A DNA stretch of 21,347 nt. Origin: a virus. Positions 13,064 to 19,566 of the stretch are shown piece after piece (positions within the stretch are counted from its first letter, which is position 1; each line of letters opens with the position of its first letter). The notes below the pieces were generated by a model. The model was not told the origin of the DNA, made no database searches, and saw only the letters and a list, made by a program, of their open reading frames with translations. Made by a program: the position numbers and the translations under genes. The stretch spans positions 1-21,347 of the IMG/VR virus record IMGVR_UViG_3300004369_000181, one strand, 5' to 3'.

Positions 13064-13406
13064 AGGGGTCGGGGACACCATTGCCAAAATCACCAAGGCC
13101 ACGGGGGTTGACAAACTTGTCCACGCTATTGTGGGGGACGATTGTGGGTGTGAACAACGTAGGCAAACCCTCAACAGGTTGTTCCCCTACGCCACACCCA
13201 TGGACGCTGAAGCACGGGCCACGTACGAGGCCACGTTCAACGGGTGGGAGCAGTGGCCGGAGTTTAACCTGGAGAAGCAGAGGGTCCTTGTCACTATGCT
13301 TACAACCCACACGGGCCGACGTTACAAGTTGACCAGGTGTGGGTCGTGTGTACGGCAAAACATGAAACAACTGGAAACCATTTACAACAACTCTTGTGAG
13401 CAGTAA
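13029..13406 (+). CDS. Conserved Bacteroidota-phage protein with paired cysteines
   Basis: 125 residues; the ATG at 13029 is 35 bases inside the sigma-like gene. The motif 'GVGDTIAKITKATGVDKLV' (13-31) followed by 'GDDCGCEQR' (C39, C41), 'LNRLFPY', and C-terminal 'LTRCGSCVRQNMKQL' (C104, C107) matches a family I have seen beside sigma-like and ParB-like genes in Bacteroidota phages. The four cysteines are placed to hold one zinc ion. The middle section is a helix rich in Glu/Trp (ATYEATFNGWEQWPEF). Function is unknown; a role with RNA polymerase or the replisome is only a guess from context. Confidence 0.65.
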   Translation: MPLQKNSKTQSKGVGDTIAKITKATGVDKLVHAIVGDDCGCEQRRQTLNRLFPYATPMDAEARATYEATFNGWEQWPEFNLEKQRVLVTMLTTHTGRRYKLTRCGSCVRQNMKQLETIYNNSCEQ

Positions 13407-13416
13407 ACCAACCACC

Positions 13417-13938
13417 ATGAAGTTGAGCCAAGTACGGCCCAACCCCGACAACCCACGGTCCATCACCGAGGAGAAATTCCGTTTGCTTGTAAAGTCCGTA
13501 AAAGAGGCCCCGTGGATGTTACCTATCAGACCCCTCGTGGTGGACGAAACCAACACCGTACTGGGTGGCAACATGCGCCTCCGTGCCCTACAAGAGGCCG
13601 GTGTCAAAGAGGTGCCGGTCTACAAGGTGACGGGCCTCACCGATGAGCAGAAACGTGAGTTTGTAATCAAGGACAACGTAGGTTTCGGTCAGTGGGACTA
13701 CGACGTGCTTGCTAACGAGTGGCCCACCGACCTCCTAAACGAGTGGGGCATGGACCTTTGGGACCCGTCCGAGGAACCAGACCTTGATGAATTTTTTGAG
13801 ACGGTGGACGACGAGAAGGAGGGCAAGTTCAGGGTGGTGTTAGATTACACGGAGGCCGACTACAACACGGTCGTGGAACTGTTTAAGAACCACGACGGGT
13901 CACGTGAGGACGTGGTGCTACGGTTGCTTCAGGGATGA
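13417..13938 (+). CDS. ParB/sulfiredoxin-like nuclease-fold protein
   Basis: I prefer ATG 13417 (MKLSQVRPNPDNPR), although GTG 13396 in the same frame overlaps the previous stop. The protein (173 aa) shows the ParB N-terminal fold: 'RPNPDNPR' (7-14), 'FRLLVKSVKE', 'RPLVVDETNTVLGGNMRLRALQEAG' (split: RPLVVDETNTVLGGN, MRLRALQEAG; the GGNMR loop binds CTP/ATP in ParB) and 'FVIKDNVGFGQWDYDVLA'. An acidic C-terminal half follows. Stand-alone phage copies often sit beside DNA-modification enzymes and may act as nucleases or ATP-dependent regulators. Here it couples directly by ATGA (13935-13938) to the DpdA-like gene, which suggests a shared job in DNA modification. Confidence 0.8.
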   Translation: MKLSQVRPNPDNPRSITEEKFRLLVKSVKEAPWMLPIRPLVVDETNTVLGGNMRLRALQEAGVKEVPVYKVTGLTDEQKREFVIKDNVGFGQWDYDVLANEWPTDLLNEWGMDLWDPSEEPDLDEFFETVDDEKEGKFRVVLDYTEADYNTVVELFKNHDGSREDVVLRLLQG

Positions 13939-14675
13939 AGATTTTTTTGGCCGGGTCCGGGTGGGACAAAATTGTGTGGAGACGCAGGGGGTTCTACGAC
14001 TTCAACCGTCTTGAGTCGTTCTACATCATTGGTGACGAAAGGGAGGACATACACAAGTACAAGGCATTCCTGTTGGACAGTGGGGCCTTCTCGTACATGA
14101 GTGGCAAACGTAAGGACGCAACACCATGTGACTGGGATGCCTACATCGAGGAGTACGCCAAGTTCATCAACAGGTGGGACGTACAACACTTCTTTGAACT
14201 GGACATCGACGTGCTTGTAGGCCTTGAGGAGGTGGACCGTTTACGGGCCAAATTGGAGAACCTAACCGGCAAGCAAGCAATCCCCGTTTGGCACAAGTCA
14301 AGGGGGTTGGACTACTGGAAACGCATGGTTGAGAAGTATGACTACGTGGCCATCGGTGGTATCGTCACCAAGGAAATCAAACGGAGTGAGTACGGCATAT
14401 TTCACACCCTGTTACGTATAGCGCGTGAGAACAGGTGTAAGGTCCACGGGTTAGGGTTCACCAACCTCAAAACTCTTTTGGATTTCGACTTCTACTCCGT
14501 AGATTCGACGTCGTGGTTAGGTGGCAACCGTTTCGGTTTCATATACCACTTCAACGGCCGGTCCCTGGACATGATTAAGCGTAAACCTAACCAAAGGGTG
14601 AAGGCCCACCCGGTGGCACACCACAACTTTGAACAGTGGATGAAATTCAACAACTACATAGAATCAATCACATGA
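13935..14675 (+). CDS. dpdA: DpdA-like DNA-guanine transglycosylase
   Basis: 246 residues related to tRNA-guanine transglycosylase but much shorter and without its C-terminal zinc site. Visible landmarks: 'LLDSGAFSYM' (46-55, D48, equivalent to the DSGGFQ aspartate), 'FFELDIDVLVG' (86-96), 'IPVWHKSRG' (116-124), 'YVAIGGIV' (137-144), 'VHGLGFT' (170-176) and 'FYSVDSTSWLGG' (186-197, with D190 as the probable nucleophile). Enzymes of this type exchange guanine in DNA for a free 7-deazaguanine base. The neighbours are the complete precursor pathway, which strongly supports this role over a tRNA one. It shares ATGA overlaps with the ParB-like gene before and the queC homologue after. Which DpdA subfamily it belongs to needs a phylogeny. 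Confidence 0.85.
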   Translation: MKIFLAGSGWDKIVWRRRGFYDFNRLESFYIIGDEREDIHKYKAFLLDSGAFSYMSGKRKDATPCDWDAYIEEYAKFINRWDVQHFFELDIDVLVGLEEVDRLRAKLENLTGKQAIPVWHKSRGLDYWKRMVEKYDYVAIGGIVTKEIKRSEYGIFHTLLRIARENRCKVHGLGFTNLKTLLDFDFYSVDSTSWLGGNRFGFIYHFNGRSLDMIKRKPNQRVKAHPVAHHNFEQWMKFNNYIESIT

Positions 14676-15337
14676 AACAGTGTACCGTGCTACTCTCCGG
14701 TGGCCAAGACTCTGCCACGTGCCTGTATTGGGCCGTCAACAACTACGACAAGGTCCACACCATGTCCTTCAACTACGGACAATCCCACGCCAAGGAATTG
14801 GAGTTTGCCAAGGCCAACGCACAACGGGTTGGGGCCACCTGGGAACTCATCGACGTAAGGGGTACCCTCAAGGGGTCGTCCCTGTTGTCCGACCAGGACC
14901 ACAACGAGGGCCACACCATGAACAGTGACTTGCCGTCAAGTTTCGTGCCCGGTCGCAACCTGTTGTTTCTAACCATAGCGGCCGGCCATGCCGCCCTCGA
15001 AGGTTGTACCACCTTGGTCACCGGTGTGTGCCAAACCGACTTCAGTGGGTACCCCGATTGCAGACGTGACACCATGGATGCCTTGGAGAAGGCCCTGTCA
15101 TTGGGTATTGGGTTGGACTTTACCATTGAAACCCCCTTGATGTTTTTAACCAAGGCCGAGACGTTTAAACTGGCCAACGACTTGGGGTGCCTTGATGTCA
15201 TTGTGGAACACACGCTGACCGATTACAACGGTGACATGACCCTCAACGAGTGGGGCCGTGGCCGGTTGGACAACCCTGCAAGTGTACTCCGGGCCAAGGG
15301 TTGGGACGAAGCAAAAGAGAAGGGATGGGTCGGGTAG
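14672..15337 (+). CDS. queC: QueC homologue lacking the zinc-binding cysteines
   Basis: 221 residues from the ATG at 14672 (ATGA overlap). The N-terminal PP-loop 'LLSGGQDSATC' (SGGQDS 9-14), 'FNYGQSHAKEL', 'SSFVPGRNLLFLTIAAGHA', 'VTGVCQTDFSGYPDCR' (117-131) and 'IETPLMFLTKAET' are all as in QueC, which converts 7-carboxy-7-deazaguanine to preQ0 through an amide intermediate. The C-terminal zinc site is lost: the usual TLTCYNG reads TLTDYNG (D184), and the region equivalent to the C-x-x-C-x-x-C cluster reads WGRGRLDNPASVLRAKG (194-210) with no cysteine. The enzyme may have a changed product or fold without metal. It begins the Que part of the cassette, between dpdA and a DUF6884-like gene. Confidence 0.85.
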   Translation: MKQCTVLLSGGQDSATCLYWAVNNYDKVHTMSFNYGQSHAKELEFAKANAQRVGATWELIDVRGTLKGSSLLSDQDHNEGHTMNSDLPSSFVPGRNLLFLTIAAGHAALEGCTTLVTGVCQTDFSGYPDCRRDTMDALEKALSLGIGLDFTIETPLMFLTKAETFKLANDLGCLDVIVEHTLTDYNGDMTLNEWGRGRLDNPASVLRAKGWDEAKEKGWVG

Positions 15338-15747
15338 CACTTGTCAGTTGTGGGTCCAAAAAACAGGACCACCCATGCCCGGCCCGGAACCTGTACAACG
15401 GGGTCCTGTTTAACAAGCACCGCAAGTGGGCCGACGCTTTCACGGACGACCTTTACATCTTGTCGGCCAAATACGGCCTCATACATGGCACCAAAGTGAT
15501 TGAACCATACAACCTCACCCTCAACCGCATGAAACGAGCAGACAGGGAGCGGTGGGGCCGTTACGTGGCAAACCAAATCCAAACCACCATCCCTCCGGGG
15601 GAGACGTTGTTGTTCTTGGCCGGCAAACCGTACTACGAGAACGTCATTGGACACATCAAACACACCTACGAAATACCCTTTGAGGGGTTGACACTTGGGT
15701 ATCGTTACCAAACCATCGACAAACACGTGGCCAATGGTCATACGTAA
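15325..15747 (+). CDS. DUF6884-like protein in the deazaguanine cassette
   Basis: 140 residues from ATG 15325, overlapping queC by 13 bases. The signature 'VALVSCGSKKQDHPCPARNLYNGVLF' (split: VALVSCGSKK, QDHPCPARNLYNGVLF), 'DDLYILSAKYGLIHGTKVIEPYNLTL' (split: DDLYILSAKYGLIHG, TKVIEPYNLTL) and 'LLFLAGKPYYENVI' matches the family I recall as DUF6884: an SCgkKK start, an aRdLY..pLF helix, an lSAkyGLl..d....PYd..L core. Its biochemical role is not established to my knowledge. The conserved Cys9, Lys12-13, Lys49-Tyr50 and Pro61-Tyr62 look like an active-site cluster. Because it is embedded between queC and queD, I infer a step in making, inserting or tailoring the modified base. Confidence 0.7.
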   Translation: MGRVALVSCGSKKQDHPCPARNLYNGVLFNKHRKWADAFTDDLYILSAKYGLIHGTKVIEPYNLTLNRMKRADRERWGRYVANQIQTTIPPGETLLFLAGKPYYENVIGHIKHTYEIPFEGLTLGYRYQTIDKHVANGHT

Positions 15748-16135
15748 GATTTACCACTTCTACGCAGCACACCGGAACAAAGAGGCCGGGGTGAAGTGTG
15801 GCCGCCTACATGGGCACACCTACGACGTGGCCGTCCACGTGGCGTTCCCTAACTTTGACGGTGACGTGGCCATGCTATTCAGTGACATTGACAAGGTGGC
15901 CGAACCAGTCATCAAGTCCTTTGACCACTACCTTATCCTCGACAGTCGTGACCCCTTGGTGCCCTTGCTACGGTCGTGTCACGAACCATTTGTGGAAGTA
16001 CCCTTTGCCACAAGTGCCGAGAACATGGCCCGCCACATTGCCCACCTGTTGGAGGACCAGGGGTTGACGGTGGCCCGTATTGAGTTAGCAGAAACCAAAT
16101 CCTCAACCGTTATCTATGAACCTTCCCATCAGTGA
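15734..16135 (+). CDS. queD: 6-carboxy-5,6,7,8-tetrahydropterin synthase
   Basis: 133 residues from ATG 15734, overlapping the DUF6884-like gene by 14 bases. It has the PTPS/QueD pattern: 'FYAAHRN' (zinc ligand H13), 'KCGRLHGHTYDV' (catalytic C22, zinc ligands H26 and H28), 'FSDIDKV' near 49-55, 'FDHYLILD' (63-70), 'ATSAENMARHIA' (92-103) and the terminal 'ELAETKSS' (E120). QueD turns dihydroneopterin triphosphate, the FolE product, into 6-carboxytetrahydropterin, the QueE substrate. The family's usual 'PTSEN' reads 'ATSAEN' here, a small change. It overlaps queE by 20 bases, consistent with coupled translation. Confidence 0.92.
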   Translation: MVIRKIYHFYAAHRNKEAGVKCGRLHGHTYDVAVHVAFPNFDGDVAMLFSDIDKVAEPVIKSFDHYLILDSRDPLVPLLRSCHEPFVEVPFATSAENMARHIAHLLEDQGLTVARIELAETKSSTVIYEPSHQ

Positions 16136-16715
16136 AATTTTCTACTCCCTACAAGGGGAGGGTGCCCGTACCGGCACGGCCAACGTGTTCGTCCGTATTC
16201 AGGGGTGTAAAGCAAAGAACGCTTGTTACGCCATGGGCATCAAGTGTGACACCGAGTTTGAGAGTGGTGTGGACATGACCCTGGACGAACTGTTGGGTGT
16301 TATCCAACGTATTGGGGGCAAGTGTCGCAACATTATTTGGACAGGTGGTGAACCGGCCGACCGTGTGAACGAGGACGTGGTGGCGTACTTTAAGCGTGAG
16401 GGGTACTATCAAACCATAGAAACCTCCGGCCTGTTCCCAGTGGCCGACGGGTTTGACTTTGTGTCGGTATCACCCAAGGTGGCCGAGCATGTTGTGGCCA
16501 AGAACTTCACCCACGTCGATGAGTTACGGTACGTCAGGCACTACGGGCAAGCAATTCCCGAGCCGTCCATCACGGCCGACTACCTATACCTTTCACCCCA
16601 CTTTGATGGGTACGACATCAACCCCGACAACCTCAAACACTGCATGGACCTGTGCCTTGCTAACCCCTTGTGGCGGTTGTCCGTACAAGACCACAAACTA
16701 TGGAACATCCTTTGA
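16116..16715 (+). CDS. queE: 7-carboxy-7-deazaguanine synthase (radical SAM)
   Basis: 199 residues. The N-terminal 'ISEIFYSLQGEGARTGTANVFVR' (split: ISEIFYSLQGEG, ARTGTANVFVR) and 'WTGGEPAD' (75-82) are classic QueE. The radical-SAM cysteines are in 'IQGCKAKNACYAMGIKCDTEF': C31, C37, C44, that is C-x5-C-x6-C instead of the usual C-x3-C-x2-C or C-x14-C-x2-C. The CDTEF ending keeps the family's substrate loop. QueE contracts 6-carboxytetrahydropterin to 7-carboxy-7-deazaguanine using a [4Fe-4S] cluster, SAM and Mg2+. The C-terminal half is short, as in small QueE variants. Strong context: queD before and folE after, both overlapping. Confidence 0.9.
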   Translation: MNLPISEIFYSLQGEGARTGTANVFVRIQGCKAKNACYAMGIKCDTEFESGVDMTLDELLGVIQRIGGKCRNIIWTGGEPADRVNEDVVAYFKREGYYQTIETSGLFPVADGFDFVSVSPKVAEHVVAKNFTHVDELRYVRHYGQAIPEPSITADYLYLSPHFDGYDINPDNLKHCMDLCLANPLWRLSVQDHKLWNIL

Positions 16716-17536
16716 ACGTAACGTGGGCCGACATACGGTCCAAACTGGCCGAGGTAACGGACCCCGAGAAACGGTATTGGGGAGTCCCCCGGGGTGGGGA
16801 GATTTGTGTCAACCTGTTACCCACCACCATGATAGCAGAAACACCACAAGAGGCCGACGTAATCATCGACGACCTTGTGGACAGTGGGCACACCCGTGAC
16901 ATGATGGTGGGTTTGTACGGCAAACCCTTTGTCGGCTTGTGGGACAAACAAACGGACCCCGACTGTAAAGGACGTTGGATTCAGTTCCCTTGGGAACATG
17001 AGGCCGAAAGGGACGTAGAGCAGCACATGGCCCGGGTGATACAGTCGTTTGACGACATCAACCGTGAGGGCCTACAAGACACCCCACGACGGTACATCAA
17101 GTTCCTGTCCGAGTTTCTACAACCACCGGAATGGACGTGTACCACGTTTGATGCCGAGGGGTACGACAACATGATTGTGCAAACCAACATTCCGTTCTAC
17201 TCGTTGTGTGAACACCACCTTGCCCCATTCTTTGGGCATGGCCACATTGCGTACATACCAAACAAACGCATCGTCGGACTGTCCAAGTTGGCCCGTACTT
17301 TGGAAACCTTCTCACGACGGTTCCAAAATCAGGAACGTATCACCAACCAGGTGGCCGATTTCCTCATGAACGAGTTGGACCCCCTTGGGGTGGCGGTGGT
17401 ATTGGAGGCCGAGCATCTTTGTATGGCCATGCGTGGGGTGAAGAAGCCCAACACCAAGACCCGCACGTCCAAGTTGACGGGGGTGTTTGAGAAACAGGCC
17501 GAAACACGTCACGAGTTCCTTATATTGACACAGTGA
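16700..17536 (+). CDS. folE: Fusion of a phosphoribosyltransferase-like domain with GTP cyclohydrolase I
   Basis: 278 residues from ATG 16700, overlapping queE by 16 bases. Residues 1-105 form a type I phosphoribosyltransferase-like domain: 'YWGVPRGGEI' (27-35, the PPi loop), 'ADVIIDDLVDSGHTRDMM' (52-69, the PRPP motif) and 'GRWIQFPWE' (91-99), which resembles the purine-contacting 'TWIEQPWD' of E. coli xanthine-guanine phosphoribosyltransferase. The middle is shorter than in Gpt. Residues 106-278 are GTP cyclohydrolase I: 'DTPRRYIKFL', 'FYSLCEHHLAPFFGHGHIAYIP' (split: FYSLCEHHLAPFFGHG, HIAYIP; C170, H173), 'IVGLSKLAR', 'QERITNQVADFL' and 'EAEHLCMAMRGV' (C241). FolE makes dihydroneopterin triphosphate from GTP, the first step toward 7-deazaguanine. 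The fusion could feed recycled guanine into that step. Confidence 0.9.
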   Translation: MEHPLNVTWADIRSKLAEVTDPEKRYWGVPRGGEICVNLLPTTMIAETPQEADVIIDDLVDSGHTRDMMVGLYGKPFVGLWDKQTDPDCKGRWIQFPWEHEAERDVEQHMARVIQSFDDINREGLQDTPRRYIKFLSEFLQPPEWTCTTFDAEGYDNMIVQTNIPFYSLCEHHLAPFFGHGHIAYIPNKRIVGLSKLARTLETFSRRFQNQERITNQVADFLMNELDPLGVAVVLEAEHLCMAMRGVKKPNTKTRTSKLTGVFEKQAETRHEFLILTQ

Positions 17537-17868
17537 TGGCCAACAAAGCAAAACAGGAAGCGGTACTCCAAGCCCTCGTCAAGACGTTGGGTGTGGTGGC
17601 CCCGGCCTGTAAAAAAGCCGACGTGAGCCGGACACAGTTCTACGAGTGGTGTAAAGACCCCACCTTCAAGGCCAAGGTGGACGAGATAGCGGAGGAAGCA
17701 CTGGACTTCGTGGAATCACGGGCCTTCAACCTGATACAGGACGGGTCAGTCCCCATGACCATCTTCTACCTAAAAACAAAGGGCAAGAAACGGGGCTACG
17801 TAGAGTCCCAGGAGGTCACCATCACCGACCCGTCGAAACGGCCGTCGTGGTATGGGTCAGACGATTAA
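17536..17868 (+). CDS. terS: Terminase small subunit
   Basis: 110 residues from ATG 17536, which overlaps the folE stop by one base (TGATG); GTG 17533 is an alternative. The N-terminus holds a helix-turn-helix, 'GVVAPACKKADVSRTQFYEW' (20-39), followed by 'KDPTFKAKVDEIAEEALDFVESRAF' (split: KDPTFKAKVDEIAEE, ALDFVESRAF) and 'FYLKTKGKKRGYVE', the layout of small terminases of the phBC6A51/Nu1-like type. These bind the packaging site and regulate the large subunit. The large subunit starts 17 bases before its stop. That phage DNA with modified guanine must be recognised by this protein is worth remembering. Confidence 0.8.
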   Translation: MANKAKQEAVLQALVKTLGVVAPACKKADVSRTQFYEWCKDPTFKAKVDEIAEEALDFVESRAFNLIQDGSVPMTIFYLKTKGKKRGYVESQEVTITDPSKRPSWYGSDD

Positions 17869-19024
17869 ACAACCCAAGACGTACTACGATGCCACAACGG
17901 CCCCCAAGGGAACCCGTATTCAGGTTCACCAAGGGGGAACACGTAGTGGCAAGACGTTCAGTCTGTGCCAAGTCATCATCCAATGGTGTTGGGAACACCA
18001 GAACAGTGGTTGGGTGTTCACCATTGTACGTAAGACCATGCCGTCCCTACGTGCTTCGGTGATGCGGGATTTCATGCAAATCTTGGAGGGCGAAGGGTGG
18101 TACAACGTGGACAACCACAACAGGTCCCAAAACACGTACCACCTGTTCGGCAACCTTGTCGAGTTTATCAGTGTTGACGAGCCGTCCAAGGTAAGAGGCC
18201 GGAAACGCCATGTCTGCTACCTAAACGAGGCCAACGAAATGACGTTGGAGGACTTCCGGCAACTGAATTTAAGAACCAGTGAAGTCATGTTGTTGGACTA
18301 CAACCCGTCCGACTTCTTCAGTTGGATATACGACGAGGTGATTCCACGTAACGACTGTGCCTTCTTCCAAACCACCTACAAGGACAACCCATTCTTGGAC
18401 CCGGCCATTGTTGAGGAGATTGAACGGCTCAAGGACACCGATGAGAACTACTGGAGGGTGTACGGCCTTGGGGAGCGTGGTGTGAACACGAGTGCCGTCT
18501 TCCCTGTTTTCCACGAGGTGGATGTCGTTCCCGAGGGTGCCCAGTTTATAGCGTACGGGTTGGACTTTGGTTTCACCAACGACCCGGCCGCCCTTGTGGC
18601 CGTCCACAAGATGGGTCACCACCTTTACGTTGACGAGTTGTTGTACCAAACGGGCCTCACCAACACGGACCTGGCAGACCGGTTCAAGACCCTTGTCGAA
18701 GGCCGTCAGGAGGTGGTGGCCGACAGTGCCGAACCCAAGTCCATTGAGGAACTGTACCGGCATGGGTACAACGTCAAACCGGCCCGCAAAGGGAGGGACA
18801 GTATCAACGTGGGCATCGACATACTTAAAAGACACAAAATACACATCACCACACGGTCCAAGAACATTGTAAAAGAGTTCAGGAACTATCGTTGGGTCAC
18901 GGACAAGAACGGCCGGCAAATCAATACACCCGAGGCCGGGAACGACCACGCCATTGATGCCCTCCGTTACGTTTGCCTCAACAGGTTAGCGACAAACCGT
19001 CGTGGAACATACTACATAGCATGA
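17852..19024 (+). CDS. terL: Terminase large subunit
   Basis: 390 residues. ATPase domain: 'HQGGTRSGKTFS' (Walker A, 28-35), 'RGRKRHVCYLNEANEM' with hydrophobic strand plus acidic pair (Walker B, 121-127), and a coupling motif around 'LLDYNPSDFFSW' (147-158). Nuclease domain: 'YGLDFGFTNDPAA' (D238), 'VVADSAEPKSI' (D291) and 'GNDHAIDALRY' (D365, D369), the three acidic positions of the RNase H-like fold. This is the PBSX-type terminase family common in Bacteroidota phages. It packages DNA into the prohead through the portal and cuts it to length. The start overlaps terS by 17 bases and the stop overlaps the next gene by ATGA (19021-19024). Confidence 0.95.
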   Translation: MGQTIKQPKTYYDATTAPKGTRIQVHQGGTRSGKTFSLCQVIIQWCWEHQNSGWVFTIVRKTMPSLRASVMRDFMQILEGEGWYNVDNHNRSQNTYHLFGNLVEFISVDEPSKVRGRKRHVCYLNEANEMTLEDFRQLNLRTSEVMLLDYNPSDFFSWIYDEVIPRNDCAFFQTTYKDNPFLDPAIVEEIERLKDTDENYWRVYGLGERGVNTSAVFPVFHEVDVVPEGAQFIAYGLDFGFTNDPAALVAVHKMGHHLYVDELLYQTGLTNTDLADRFKTLVEGRQEVVADSAEPKSIEELYRHGYNVKPARKGRDSINVGIDILKRHKIHITTRSKNIVKEFRNYRWVTDKNGRQINTPEAGNDHAIDALRYVCLNRLATNRRGTYYIA

Positions 19025-19566
19025 CAATCACCGTTCCCACATCACTGGCCGACATCACCCTGCGGCAATACATGGCCCTCCAAGAGGTTGGTGATGACCA
19101 CGTCAAACAGGTGTCCATCTTGTGTAACATCCCGGAGGCCGACGTGAAACGTCTAACCAAAACAACCCTCAACGAGATAGAGGCCGTTGTAGGCCATATC
19201 AAAGCCGTTGACGAGGAGACATACCCCTTTGTTCGTTTTGTGACGTTAAACGGCCGCAAATACGGTTTCCACCCCAACCTTGATGAAATCAGCGTGGGTG
19301 AGTTTGTGGACCTTGAAGCCCTTTGTGCTAACGCTTGGGGCAACTTGCCCGCTATTTTGGCCATACTCTACCGGCCCGTCACCTCCGAGGCCTTTGACCT
19401 TTACACGGTGGCCAAGTACACGGGCAACGAGAACCCCGACCCCATGTACACAATGACCATGGACGTGGTGTTGGGTGCCCTCAATTTTTTTTTGAGTTTA
19501 GGGGTGGGATTCGTGACGAGTTCGCGGTCCTCTTTGATGGAGGAGGTGGCGAAGGGGGACGGTTAG
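19021..19566 (+). CDS. Tail assembly chaperone-like protein, zero-frame product
   Basis: 181 residues when read without a shift. The core, 'ITLRQYMALQEVGDD', 'EADVKRLTKTTLNEIEAVV', 'FVTLNGRKYGFHPNLDEISVGEFVDLEAL' (split: FVTLNGRKYGFHPNLD, EISVGEFVDLEAL) and 'LPAILAILYRPV', matches a family common in Bacteroidota phages ('G..fgf.pnle.it.ge.vDLe......n....iavLyRP'). The reading frame meets nine consecutive T residues at 19485-19493 and ends 24 codons later in a polar tail unlike the rest. Reading the tract with a -1 shift joins it to a second conserved frame, as in the G/GT chaperones that guide tape-measure folding. Confidence 0.75.
   Translation: MTITVPTSLADITLRQYMALQEVGDDHVKQVSILCNIPEADVKRLTKTTLNEIEAVVGHIKAVDEETYPFVRFVTLNGRKYGFHPNLDEISVGEFVDLEALCANAWGNLPAILAILYRPVTSEAFDLYTVAKYTGNENPDPMYTMTMDVVLGALNFFLSLGVGFVTSSRSSLMEEVAKGDG
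19485..19493 (+). other. T9 slippery sequence for -1 frameshifting
   Basis: Nine T residues read as AAT TTT TTT TTG in the zero frame. The run meets the X-XXY-YYZ rule for a -1 slip (T TTT TTT). It is placed where the conserved domain of the chaperone-like protein ends and where the -1 frame becomes coding. No clear downstream pseudoknot was identified by eye. Confidence 0.75.

Noticed and set aside
13417-13938. ParB-like gene as a plasmid or prophage partition system
   Set aside because: No ParA ATPase or parS-like repeats are near. The protein lacks the ParB HTH and dimerisation domains and is fused in operon structure to DNA-modification genes.
13935-14675. The TGT-like gene as a tRNA-modifying queuine transglycosylase
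   Set aside because: It is far shorter than bacterial Tgt, lacks the C-terminal zinc cysteines used for tRNA transglycosylases, and the VDSTSW nucleophile context fits DpdA-type enzymes better. A tRNA role cannot be fully excluded without a phylogeny.
18269-18949. Minus-strand open frame (226 codons) inside terL
   Set aside because: It is antisense to the terminase nuclease domain, whose motifs are intact. Composition is Val/Gly-rich reverse-complement artefact.
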